Assembly (NCBI GenBank): GCA_000969725.1
Contig: JXSR01S005424.1
Origin: Ophiothrix spiculata
Taxonomy: Eukaryota > Echinodermata > Ophiuroidea > Amphilepidida > Ophiotrichidae
Direction: 5' to 3' (one strand)
DNA length: 21,352 bases
Position 1 is the stretch's first letter. The number at the start of each line of letters is the position of its first letter. A program made the position numbers and the translations under genes. The notes below the pieces were generated by a model. That model was not told the DNA's origin, did not search any database, and saw nothing but the letters and a program-made list of their open reading frames with translations. Positions 10,331 through 19,225 of the stretch are shown here, one piece after another.

Positions 10331-10817
10331 ACAGATATTTTCAATTTAATCAACAAAACAGACTGACCGATTTAAGGCTCATTGTCAAAAGGTTGTTGAC
10401 TGATTTTGAAATACAAACCAAACTAAAGACAATGATCGAAAACAAACATTTAAACTTATTTTGTGCATATATAACTCTACATCTTGTTTAAAATGATAAA
10501 AAAAGTTTTTACTATTGACGTTATTTTTGGTTTTCAAGATGTTTGACCGAATGCCATTTGTCCCAAAATGAATTAATGTATTTATTTTGAGAATAGTCTT
10601 AATGAATCTTCTACGGAGAGTAGCCTATAGAGTCAGTACTGTTTATTTACACACCGTGACTTTAACACTTGAGAGGAACACTATAGTCTTACTCCAGTTC
10701 GCTTCTCAGTAATTGGTTTGCGGACTGCGTGTTGACAGGGTACTTTATATCACTTTGCCTAACTCACCATTGATTAATATTTTGAAGACAGGCTGCGTCT
10801 AGCAGTTATATTATCAC
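10331..10817 (+). repeat. ~0.5-kb duplicated segment, right copy
   Basis: This copy starts immediately after the gap and matches 9746-10280 up to TTATATTATCAC. Differences are scattered single bases and short indels plus the ~45-bp length difference near the left end. The pattern resembles heterozygous alleles in a polymorphic species as much as a real tandem copy. Confidence 0.9.
10708..10807 (+). repeat. Repeat family P, copy B'
   Basis: This is nearly identical to copy B because it lies in the duplicated segment, so it is not independent evidence for the family. Confidence 0.65.
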
Positions 10818-11059
10818 CCTGTTTTGTTGTTTGACTAATCGATGTGCCTGGTAACATTTCTACCGAATGGCTAAAGATATTTCAAAGTAAATGTTTATTT
10901 AAACTATCATGTTAAAGTTTAGTTAAATATTCCACTAGCAAATATGTTTATCAAACATTAATATTTGAAGTTAAGGGATCCTTCTCTTGCAGTAAAGGCA
11001 TCATTGGTATTTAAATCGTACTAAATTATTTCAAATACATGTACTTCATTGTGTGTGTT

Positions 11060-11079
11060 GGGGGCGGGAAGGGGCGGGG
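11060..11079 (+). other. G-quadruplex motif
   Basis: GGGGGCGGGAAGGGGCGGGG has four G-runs of at least three with loops of one or two bases, a textbook quadruplex pattern. Further G-runs continue to about 11120. It is conspicuous in this AT-rich region. The plus frame over it (11053-11313) shows only GC-skew residues and is not a gene. Confidence 0.85.
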
Positions 11080-11570
11080 TATGTGTGTGGGGTGTGTGGG
11101 GGATTGTACGTTTGGGGTAGGTATGTGAGGGATGAGATATGTTTTAATATATATATATATTATATTTGTATACTATTAGTGTTGATAAATCGATTAAGTT
11201 TCGTAAAACTAGTGCATTTGCATTTTTGGAAACAAACAACAATAACAACAACAGCAGACGACAAAGGACCACCTTTACAGAGTGATATTTATATCCCCGT
11301 TGATAGGTGGTAGATTAATACTATAAAATACATTATGTGGTGTGTTAAAAAACTTGATAAGGAATATAAAATAGTAAAAAAATCCTGTTGTTTCTTTGGA
11401 ATATCGTACGGTAAACGTCTATCCTGCATTGTAATACAAAAGGAACGCCGAAACTATTTTACCAAGTGGCCTCTTGATCTTAAGTTCGCCACTTATAAAC
11501 TACATTGGCAACACTCTGAGTTGTGTCGGCGCGAGGAACACCACAATCTGCCATATTGGTTTACCTAGGC

Positions 11571-11685
11571 AGTAATTGTTTTTTGACACGGTAATGACAG
11601 TTAGGGAGGTTGATATCATTTGACAAACACACCACTGATTTACATTCTATGTAGACAGGCCTCGTCTAGCCAGCAATGTTGACAC
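11571..11685 (+). repeat. Repeat family P, copy C, followed by TATATATA
   Basis: The order is AGTAATTGTTTTTTGACA, AATGACAG, GGAGG, ATATCATTT, CACCACTGATTTA, TAGACAGGC, GTCTAGCCAGCAATGTTGACA. It is the fullest copy, sharing its first half with copy D and its second half with copies B and D. TATATATA follows at 11713-11720. No transcript can be inferred from sequence alone. Confidence 0.65.
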
Positions 11686-11791
11686 TAACACTCATGTCTG
11701 CGTTCTCTCCACTATATATATCGTCACCTTAGAGACAGAGATGTCAATTTTTAGCAAAATTAGTAGTTATTCGATCCCCCGGGTTCGATCC

Positions 11792-12387
11792 TTAACCCTC
11801 GTCTTCCTAAGCCTTTTTCTGTAACACGTCTTCCTAAGGGGAAGGGGGGTGGGGTGATGTGGTTACCCCCCTGTGATATTGAACTTGGGACCCCCTAAAG
11901 TTATATTGTTTGATACTATTATAGTATAGGGCAGGGTCTCCTCTTTACATTGATACCAAGATCATGAAAATCGGTCAAGGCATTACATAATTATGACGTG
12001 TTTTTTTTCTCCGTACCAAAAAATCGACTTTTGGCAAAAGTTCCACTTTTTAAAAAAAAAATCGTTATAAAAGTTCTAAATGTCCGATTTTCGTCGAATT
12101 TGTTGCTAATAAATGAAGGAATCGACAATTCTAACACGTCCATGTAAGTTTAAAGTCAATATAATGCAGATATTTTTCAAAATGGCGATTTAACCCCCCC
12201 CCCCCCCATACCCTCGGACTTTGACGGCCTACCATAACCCACCTTAGGTGGTACCCCCGATTTCTTTTCATCAAAATGACCGCAAAGGATGTAAAGACAA
12301 TTACCTTAATGCTCAGGGTCGCTTTATTTTGCGTTTTGATGCAATCGGCGATCATCTGTTAGCTTCCATTAGGAAGACGAGGGTTAA
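11792..12387. mobile_element. piggyBac-like non-autonomous element (596 bp)
   Basis: A perfect 19-bp inverted repeat, TTAACCCTCGTCTTCCTAA, opens at 11792-11810 and closes at 12369-12387. Reading TTAA as the duplicated target site leaves 15-bp termini starting CCCT. TTAA targets with CCC(T) termini are the hallmark of the piggyBac superfamily. A direct repeat of GTCTTCCTAAG lies just inside the left end (near 11828), a likely transposase-binding repeat. The interior has a C14 run near 12195-12208 and no transposase frame. It would depend on a piggyBac-type transposase elsewhere in the genome. Confidence 0.85.
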
Positions 12388-12423
12388 TCTGTGTCACAAG
12401 TGTCCATGTCCAATCTATAACAA

Positions 12424-12690
12424 TAGGGTTGGGCAAATCACCATAATATTTTCAAAACTAGTTGTTACTATGGCCAAATTTGATGAATAATCCGAAAATG
12501 ACATTTATTTTTGTATACGTTGACGTCTGACGTCGCTAAATTGCAAAAATTCAAAATGGCCGCCAAAATGACTCATTTTATCGACTCATCACACACTTTT
12601 TAGATATATACCACATTTAATATGTCTACTTATGGGTTTTTGGGGTCAAGAAACCCAATTCTAACCTTTTTAAACTGATAAATCAAACCT
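12424..12690 (+). repeat. Left terminal inverted repeat of the 3-kb element
   Basis: It starts TAGGGTTGGGCAAATC, contains ACTAGTTGTT, GGCCAAATTTGATG and ATTCAAAATGGCCGCCAAAA, and ends around AATCAAACC. Each block has its complement, in reversed order, in the right repeat. Confidence 0.85.
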
Positions 12691-12966
12691 AGAATGAGTT
12701 AAGTGTGTATTTTGATCATTTTCATGGTTAGTTTCAAGCAAATACCACCTTTCTTAGCTAAAATATGACTTTTTTTGCTATCCTTTCAACCATTTAAACC
12801 AAGTTTTAAAACATCAACCATTAAAACACAAAGATGTAAAAACATATCAGGTGAGCATACCTTTAGCCTGGAAAGTAATCATCTATCCTTGTGTGTCAAT
12901 GCATAGTTTGACTTGGGCTTGACGACATTTTGTATCGATTGTTTGAGTTCAGTGCTATCAAATTAA

Positions 12967-14075
12967 TCATTTTAAACTTGCCATCAACTTTGACAAGTAT
13001 GTGAGTTTGAACTGATGCTGATCCCCCACTAGCCGTAATACCAACTTAGCAAATTCTGACTCACAGCAAAATTTGGTCAGAGGGGCATGTTCCAATTTGG
13101 ATTCATCGATGGTGCCAGGACCTGCTTCATTGCTGATGTGAAAGAAGGACATTTTAGAAAGTTGTCTCTGAAGTGTTTAACTATCACTTCATCAAGTACA
13201 GCTGAAAACAGCTCATTCTGGCCATCATTGGCACTAAATGCATCATCGCTTGCCTGCTTTAGCTCAGGTAACTTGCTCAAAGAAAGAACGTACCCCTGCC
13301 CAGTTCCGATTGCTTTTGTCTGTATCAGTTCCTCTACCATCGATTCCGAGGAGCAATGGGAATATAAACAGGTCACCTAGTTGTGAATAAATCTTTGCAC
13401 AACATACAAACCAGTCATTTTGTACATTGTCATTTTTGTACACTGCTAGAACCAACTTGTTTGAATTGATATGTCAACCACAGCATCGAAGAAGTCTACT
13501 ATTATAGACTTCTGATGGCACAAGAATTCTTTGGCAATCTCAGCAATCCTGCCAAATCTGTTGGATGTGAATCCTTTAAATCCAGTACAATGTCTTGAGA
13601 TTCCATCCAGGAGGTATACTCACTGAAGAGGGAAACAGAGTGGGCAGCATGAGAGTAAATTGCAACGAGGGCTAAAGTGTGAATGCTAGATCCTGGGGAT
13701 TTGAAAACTTTCTCTCCATTCAGCAACTTCTGCACTCTTATCTTTTGCTCAGCATTTTGAAGACTTTGTCCGCAGCATGGTCAGCTCCTAGTATGACATT
13801 AGCTGTGCACTTCAGAATCTTATCTTCAGTAAGATTCTCTAGGAGTGATGCACATCTCCAACACGGTCAGTCTTCCAGAAGTCTATTGAACTTTTAAAAT
13901 CCTCTACGTCACAATCAGCAAATATTGCCAGGCAACTTAAGTTTTAAGTGTAAGCTGCTGCACTATCTGCTCCACCATGACTTTGTTCTCTGTGTATTCA
14001 GTTGTCATTGTGTTGCGAGTTGCATTAGGACCTTTGGTTGTGATATGGCCTGCCTTGAGTGATGTAGAAATCTAT
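12967..14075 (-). pseudogene. Unidentified frameshifted gene inside the 3-kb element
   Basis: Read right to left on the minus strand, protein-like segments follow each other in changing frames. They lie at about 14075-13945 (with TTEYTENKVMVEQIVQQL), 13945-13853 (DCDVEDFKSSIDFWKTDR), 13850-13745 (KCTANVILGADHAADKVF), 13735-13450 (HAAHSVSLFSEYTSWMESQD), 13455-13340 (NDWFVCCAKIYSQLGDLF), 13345-13077 (DDAFSANDGQNELFSAVLDE) and 13080-12967 (CESEFAKLVLRLVGDQHQFK). At least five frame changes make it non-functional. Balanced residue composition in the AT-rich setting argues for former coding sequence. I do not recognise the family. It may be the element's transposase or an accessory or captured gene. 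More decayed coding-like sequence (14400-14640) suggests it once extended upstream. Confidence 0.6.
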
Positions 14076-14091
14076 ATTACCGTGTGAAATC

Positions 14092-14360
14092 TGTCATTAC
14101 ATGTTCCTTGCCTTAAACTTTTGCACCACTGATTTTGACATTTCACTGGTAATAAATCATCCAATATTTTAGCCCACCCACTACTATGTGGTCTACTTTG
14201 AGGTTGTGAAGGACAAAATGATACCCTCAAGGCATATTCCTGTCCTTCAAGGCATGATTAATGGTAACTTAATTGGTTGTGGACTTAATACTGGATGATT
14301 TATTACCGGTGAAATGTCAAAATCAACGGTACAAAAGTTTAAGGCAAGTAACGTGTAATG
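14092..14360. mobile_element. Nested inverted-repeat insertion in the 3-kb element
   Basis: Arms of about 75 bp (14092-14168 and 14287-14360) pair with few mismatches. They share the block CTTGCCTTAAACTTTTG and the block GGTAATAAATCATCCA. The ~118-bp spacer contains a second small inverted pair (GAAGGACA/TGTCCTTC). It interrupts the coding-like minus-strand sequence, as expected for a MITE inserted into the older element. Confidence 0.7.
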
Positions 14361-14671
14361 GTAGTGATGACACTGAGCAGGGAGCATAGTATGATTCAGC
14401 GTAGATTGGAAGTAGCATATACCATATGATGAGATGTCAAGGTTATACTTGCCAAGGATTGTTGGTAAGTTTGAACAATCCTGTGGTTGGTGGTTAAGAA
14501 CTATTTATGTTAATATGTTAGTAATTGGGGCAACTTGATGAACTTCTGATGCATATATTTTGGCTGCTGTACACATTGAGGCCCAAGTTTCCAGTATTAC
14601 AAACTGGAATAGTTGCACTTTGGCTACTTCCTAAAGACTTTAATACCTATAGAAATTACATTTAAATACTT

Positions 14672-15005
14672 ATATATCTATCTATCTATGTCGACCGCGG
14701 TCAGAAGCCATGATGAATTTTCTCCACTGCTGTCTGTTTAGCATGAGTTTGAGAAGTTCATTTTGATCAATGCCAGCATCCTGTGTAAGAAGTACTGGGT
14801 AGGTCAGCCTTGTGATTCCCTGTGTACATGTCCCTTGGGTGGGCATCAAGAACACTAGTCCAGACACTGGTTCCTCAAGCCGTCTAGCACAGTGAGCAGC
14901 AAAGTTTAGGCGGCGACCTCTCACTATTTCTGATAGATTGGGTAAATCACCATATATTACCTCCCTGGCAGGATGATCTCTCCAGTTGAGGTTTTGAACC
15001 ATCAT
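14672..15005 (-). pseudogene. Non-LTR retrotransposon C-terminal remnant with (ATAG)n tail
   Basis: The 107-codon minus-strand frame starts near VQNLNWRDHPAREVIYGDLP and continues through RRLNFAAHC.R, EPVS.LV, TYPVLL.DAG and LLKLMLNRQQWRKFI. This matches the 'WRDHP...YG.LP...RR..FAGHC.R...EPVS.L...TY...L.DTG...L...M.DR..WR' tail that follows reverse transcriptase in a widespread group of invertebrate LINEs. The stop codon lies inside the simple-repeat tail (CAT AGA TAG ATAG...), so the element has almost no 3' UTR. The reverse transcriptase and endonuclease are absent: a 5'-truncated dead insertion inside the 3-kb DNA transposon. Confidence 0.85.
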
Positions 15006-15150
15006 TAATAGTCACCCATCTAACTTAGTTTATTAAATTAAATTATTGCATTAAAAAAAATAACTTTCAACCATGATAGCACCTAATATTTTCCTGATTT
15101 TTGTTGTGAAAATGTATTAAAATGAACAATAAGGACCCACACGATGAACC

Positions 15151-15428
15151 AGGTGTGTTTGATCTACTTGAAATGGTCAAAATTGGTTTTATTGACCCCC
15201 AAAACCCCTATATTGATATATTGAAGGCCCTAATTCCATGATGAAAATAGATAATTAGGCAAATATTGGTGATTTTGGCGGCCATTTTGAATTTTTGTAA
15301 TTTAGCGACGTCAGACATCATCGCACGTAAAAATAGTTGTCATTTTTGGATTTAACATCAAATTTGGCCATAGAAACAACTAGTTTAAAATCATTTTTCA
15401 GAAAAAAGTACAGATTTGCCCAACCCTA
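15151..15428 (-). repeat. Right terminal inverted repeat of the 3-kb element
   Basis: It is the reverse complement of 12424-12690, with moderate divergence and a few short length differences. It ends GCCCAACCCTA at 15428, immediately followed by the second ATAACAA. Confidence 0.85.
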
Positions 15429-15644
15429 ATAACAAAGAGGGCTGCATAGTAACTATTCCTATTTTACCATATTTAAAAAAAAAAAAACCTGACTAAGTCC
15501 AGCATAGTATTAAAAGAACATGCGTTAAATGTTGCAAGTCGGAAAACGCATTGTTTAACTTAAGTTATATCTCGCTTTTGCCGGTTGCTTACGCAATAAT
15601 ACACCACACCAAGATATAGATTTATTACTGAAGGTTAGTCTAGT

Positions 15645-16526
15645 AGCCTTGTTCAGACGATCGTTGACTAGCCGTTGATATCATCGAAGAATTAGTCATC
15701 GATGATTAACTTGTGGTTTATGACCGTCTGAATGCGATCGTTGACAAGTAAACTTCGACGAAACTTCAAGTTATTAACCACAAGCAATCTTATGGTTTAC
15801 GCGTAATCAACGACTAGTCATCGAGGTTTAGGTCCGTCTGAATTGTTTGTCAACGACGTCGAAGATAAGCATGACTATTGATGCATGAACCTGTGTATTT
15901 ACCTTTTGTTGCTCTCTGGGCCTACTGTACAATGTACATGTAATATAACTGAATGCCTGTATCTCATTTGCTGATGTCAACTTGGTCACTTATATTTTAA
16001 AATTATTTTTACATACAGTGTGGCTATTTGCTAATATTTTATCGACAAATTGAAATTTTTTAGTTGAAAATATGTCGGGGAATTATCGGGGAATTATTTT
16101 ATAAATTTGGGATGACCAGTACAGTCTGGAAATGACAGATTATGTTAAAGATAAGACTATTTGTATGGATGTTTTCTGTATTTTTTTAGTTCGATAGCTT
16201 ATCCTATTACATGTAGTATCATACAGCATACTGACCATGATAAAGGCTATAGGCCTACCTTCTTCTATTATATATTTTCTTTTTCGTTTGTTATGTATAT
16301 AGTTTTCCCAGTTTGCTTCTTTTGACATGATTTCAGAACTGAGAACAATTTGTACATACTGGCATCTAGCAAGACGTAAAATCATATCCAAAATTTATCA
16401 TCGATGATTATTCTGCTAGCAAATAATCATCGATGACAACGCTAAGTATGAACGCGTTGACTAAAGATCAATATTTAATCATCGATGATTAGTTGTCTTC
16501 GATGATTACACTTCGTATGAACAAAA
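15645..16526. mobile_element. ~0.9-kb DNA transposon with ATCGAT-rich subterminal repeats
   Basis: The left end (TTGTTCAGACGA at 15649-15660, then ATCATCGAAGA, then TCATCGATGATTAA) is matched in reverse complement by the right end (TTAATCATCGATGATTAGTT, TCTTCGATGAT, TCGTATGAACAA ending 16524). The left arm carries about 13 extra bases. The palindrome TCATCGATGA recurs inside both ends, and the segment GTCTGAA..CG.TTGAC recurs about four times. CTAGT lies outside both ends (15640-15644 and 16527-16531) as a possible 5-bp target duplication, but the exact termini are uncertain. The interior (16000-16380) has no transposase; the 83-codon minus frame there looks like chance. Confidence 0.65.
16075..16096. 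repeat. 11-bp tandem duplication
   Basis: TCGGGGAATTA occurs twice in a row without a mismatch, inside the ATCGAT-rich element. Confidence 0.9.
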
Positions 16527-16951
16527 CTAGTGTAAAATGCCCGCACGTCTTCCCAATGTGAGCCCTAACCTCAATTGGGTGTTATCTTTTTAAAGTTGAA
16601 TGTTGTTTAACTACAATAAATTATTAAAGTACTTGAATCTAACATTTCTGCTACTGCTATGTCAAATTCCAACTCGGGTATTTGAGAATAACACTCATAT
16701 ATTGTCTTTAATAAGGCATGTAATATTTACCATTAAATATTGATATTTTTGTTATTTTGTAATTTTTCAGCTTTAAATGAAACTTTGAATGTGTTTTTAT
16801 CAAAATGTCATACTGGACACAGTCAGGTTAAAGGTAATGGGCTGAATTTTTCATTTGATTCAAAAGTCAACAAAATACACTCTATGCCTTTTAATTTAAA
16901 AATTGAAATTTGAAAATGACTGCAAATTGCGAAAAGGATCTTGAGCCTTAG

Positions 16952-17153
16952 GCGTTGGAGCACAACTAGGCCACAACTTGCCACAGCCTTAATTTTCAAA
17001 GATGGCGACCGTAGGCTTGTTTATGCATCTCTTAATGTAATTAATGTTTTACAATAATCTAGAGGTGAACAATCAAACCCACGGTCGCCATTTTGGAAAA
17101 TTGAGCAGGTTGCGGCCGGCGCACAAAGTTGTGGCTTAATTGTGTTCCAACGC
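16952..17153. mobile_element. 202-bp MITE, TTA-flanked (Harbinger-like?)
   Basis: The left arm (GCGTTGGAGCACAACTAGGC, AATTTTCAAAGATGGCGACCGT) is the reverse complement of the right arm (ACGGTCGCCATTTTGG, GCCACAACTT, GTGTTCCAACGC) with scattered mismatches and about 15 extra bases in the right arm. TTA lies one base outside each end (16948-16950 and 17155-17157), which fits the 3-bp TWA target of PIF/Harbinger elements, though three bases can match by chance. It has no coding capacity. Confidence 0.7.
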
Positions 17154-17391
17154 ATTATGTAACCAGTTTGAAGTAAAAATTTTTGACACTGAAGCTAAAA
17201 CGTGTTGTCTTTTCATGGATCGTACTATGCAAATGTCACAGGCCACATGTATCATGATCTTCTTTGACTTCAAAGAATGACTGTAGACATATGGGAAGTT
17301 TTAGTTGCTATATCAATAGATAATAGCTCCACTTTTTACTTAGTAAGAGTTTCGCTATCACATGCATTTTGTCTTGTATATATTTTCTTCT

Positions 17392-17499
17392 AGTAATTGC
17401 TTTTTGACAACGTGTTGACGCTTACGGAGGCAGAATAGCATTTTAACATGAAATTGATTAACACCCTATAGATTGTGTCTAGCCGCCGATGTTGACATG
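17392..17499 (+). repeat. Repeat family P, copy D, followed by TTATATAG
   Basis: The order is AGTAATTGCTTTTTGACA, GTGTTGAC, GGAGG, TTGATTAACA, then GTGTCTAGCCGCCGATGTTGACA. Both halves match copy C at 11571-11685 over 6 kb away, in the same orientation. A TTATATAG at 17509-17516 follows at a distance similar to copy C. Confidence 0.65.
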
Positions 17500-17539
17500 C
17501 GATTCTGATTATATAGTATACTTCCGCCATGGTTATTCG

Positions 17540-18094
17540 AATTTATATAAACTGTTTGGGATGGTTTGAAATTTAAATTTGAGGAAAACTAGGTTGAGTG
17601 TAATTAGGTAAAACATAATAGTTCGATATGAATTTATATTTTGTCAACAAAAATGTTGAATATGTGACTTAGAGCCATTCAATAATTTACATGTATGTGT
17701 CATCGATTTAGCTGTTTAGTTTTTCCTCTCAAAACATGAAAATATAAGACTCCTACAGTTATATTATCTTAATTTCATAGGTATATTTTAAATAAAAATG
17801 AACTTTATAACATTATTTAACAATATTCATTTTACTTAATTTTCATGTCATGTTTTATCCAAATAATAATTGATAATCGACAACAATAATAACGTTATGT
17901 CACTAATATCACAGGTAACCACATTTATATTCGAGAAATGAATAAATTTTATTTTTAAATATATCGCAATTACCTAAAATATATCTGACAAACATGTGCA
18001 AATGCGTTCAATTCGATTTGAAAATTCATTTGGAACTTGAAATTGTTTCATTTATTCTATATGACACGCCTTATTAGATTTCGGCAGAGGACAT
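17540..18094. other. Non-coding, no recognised feature
   Basis: Very AT-rich sequence. No plausible coding frame and no repeat match within the window. Confidence 0.5.
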
Positions 18095-18335
18095 TATTCC
18101 TCCTGTTTTTCAATTATCGCAACATAGATGTTATAGAACGCTTCTGACATGATATCGCTTTCATTACGTTCAAATCGCAAATGTAAGAGAAAAAGCGCGG
18201 GAATCATGATAATGAAATAAGTGTACGACTCAGAGTGTTTCCAATATTTTACAATTTTCAGTGCAAATTTTATATAATTTGTATCTCCTCGGGGGGTTAG
18301 TAATGTTGCTATCCAAAAGGTTTGACAAACGGAGT
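18095..18335 (-). repeat. Diverged duplicated segment S, copy 1
   Basis: Copy 1 aligns in the same orientation with 19010-19225. Shared blocks, read on the minus strand, are TAGCAACAT, TAAC.CC..G.GGAGAT, ATTCCCGCG.TTTT and CATC.ATGTT.CG.TAAT. An open frame of 81 codons (18094-18339, minus) covers this copy. The translated products of the two copies agree only patchily and the equivalent frame in copy 2 is broken early, so a non-coding repeat is favoured over a duplicated exon. Confidence 0.6.
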
Positions 18336-18339
18336 ACAT

Positions 18340-19009
18340 GCATGTGCAATTTTATCAATTCAATTAGTTCCTACCTATCAAGATATAGATATTATATCTC
18401 AAGCATGAATTATCGTCAATGATACATATGCTTTCACATTTTATGGATCGATGTTCAGTACAAATATTAAAAATGTTATTTAAATGGATTTTCCTATAGG
18501 TAAGCATGTATCAAACAAAATTAGAATATTGTTATTTTTATGTAAGGCCAGTCTTTAGTACATATATAATATGTATATTTTTACTATAAAGTGATTCATC
18601 TGTACTTGCAACATACATTTTTAGGACCAAATACAGATAATAAAACCCCGGAGTAAATAACTTGATAAAATCATTTGATGATTAACAAGCTGATAAATAA
18701 ATTAACTTAAATAGACTAATAAAAAGATTTGTCTAAAAAAAACCAAAACCGCCTCGTTTGATATTTAAAAAAAAACCCAAAATCCCCACCTAAAACTTCA
18801 GTAATTTATTGATCTTTATTAGCGAAGTTATGCAATGCACATATTTGATAATAAAGGCTATCATTTTTACAAATACATGTCGTTTACACGTCTCACGATA
18901 TCAACATATTCAATTAGATTAGAGAAATGTTGAAAGATATGCAATTATTTTGCTTGCAATGCAATATAATATTGTTTTCTATCATATCGTCAAAGGAAAT
19001 TAATTCTTC
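18340..19009. other. Non-coding spacer between the two S copies
   Basis: AT-rich with short A-runs (around 18737-18778). Nothing gene-like was recognised. Confidence 0.5.
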
Positions 19010-19225
19010 ATGCTTTCTTATTACCGTAACATGGATGTAACCAGATACGTCTAACACAGAATATATTCTAATCATGAGTGCAAAAACGCGGGAATTATCG
19101 TAATGATAAAAGTTTAAGCAAAATTGGGTTTCTACACTGTTTCTTAATTTCTTAAAGTAAATGTTCATTTCCAATTGAATTTAATCCCCGCAAGGAGTTA
19201 TTGATGTTGCTATTTAAGAAATCGC
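19010..19225 (-). repeat. Diverged duplicated segment S, copy 2
   Basis: This is the partner of 18095-18335, about 0.9 kb apart in direct orientation. The best conserved block lies around 19085-19100 (GCGGGAATTATCGTAATGAT on the plus strand), compared with GCGGGAATCATGATAATGA in copy 1. The frame at 18914-19174 (minus) does not continue through the block matching the start of copy 1's frame. Confidence 0.6.

Larger units (their letters stand above)
12424..15428. mobile_element. 3.0-kb DNA transposon with ~270-bp terminal inverted repeats
   Basis: The ends at 12424-12690 and 15151-15428 are reverse complements of each other (alignable throughout by eye, with long perfect blocks such as GTCTGACGTCGCTAAATT). 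Both termini start TAGGGTTGGGCAAATC. The flanks carry ATAACAA directly repeated at 12417-12423 and 15429-15435, a candidate 7-bp target duplication. The interior holds a broken minus-strand gene, a nested inverted-repeat insertion and a LINE end. Long TIRs with a 7- to 8-bp duplication could fit hAT, MULE or P-like groups; the start TAGGGTTGGGC looks hAT-like, but no diagnostic transposase motif was seen. Divergence between the arms indicates an old insertion. Confidence 0.8.

Noticed and set aside
11771..11791. GGTTCGATCC next to the piggyBac-like element, resembling a tRNA B box (tRNA gene or SINE head)
   Set aside because: No cloverleaf stems can be formed around it and a convincing A box at proper spacing is missing.
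13490..13513. Small hairpin AGAAGTCTA/TAGACTTCT as a terminator
   Set aside because: Such hairpins are not terminators in animal genomes, and it lies within a decayed coding sequence.
18094..18339. 81-codon minus frame with hydrophobic stretch, possible receptor exon
   Set aside because: The second copy of the same segment lacks the frame, the composition is AT-driven and there is no recognisable family.
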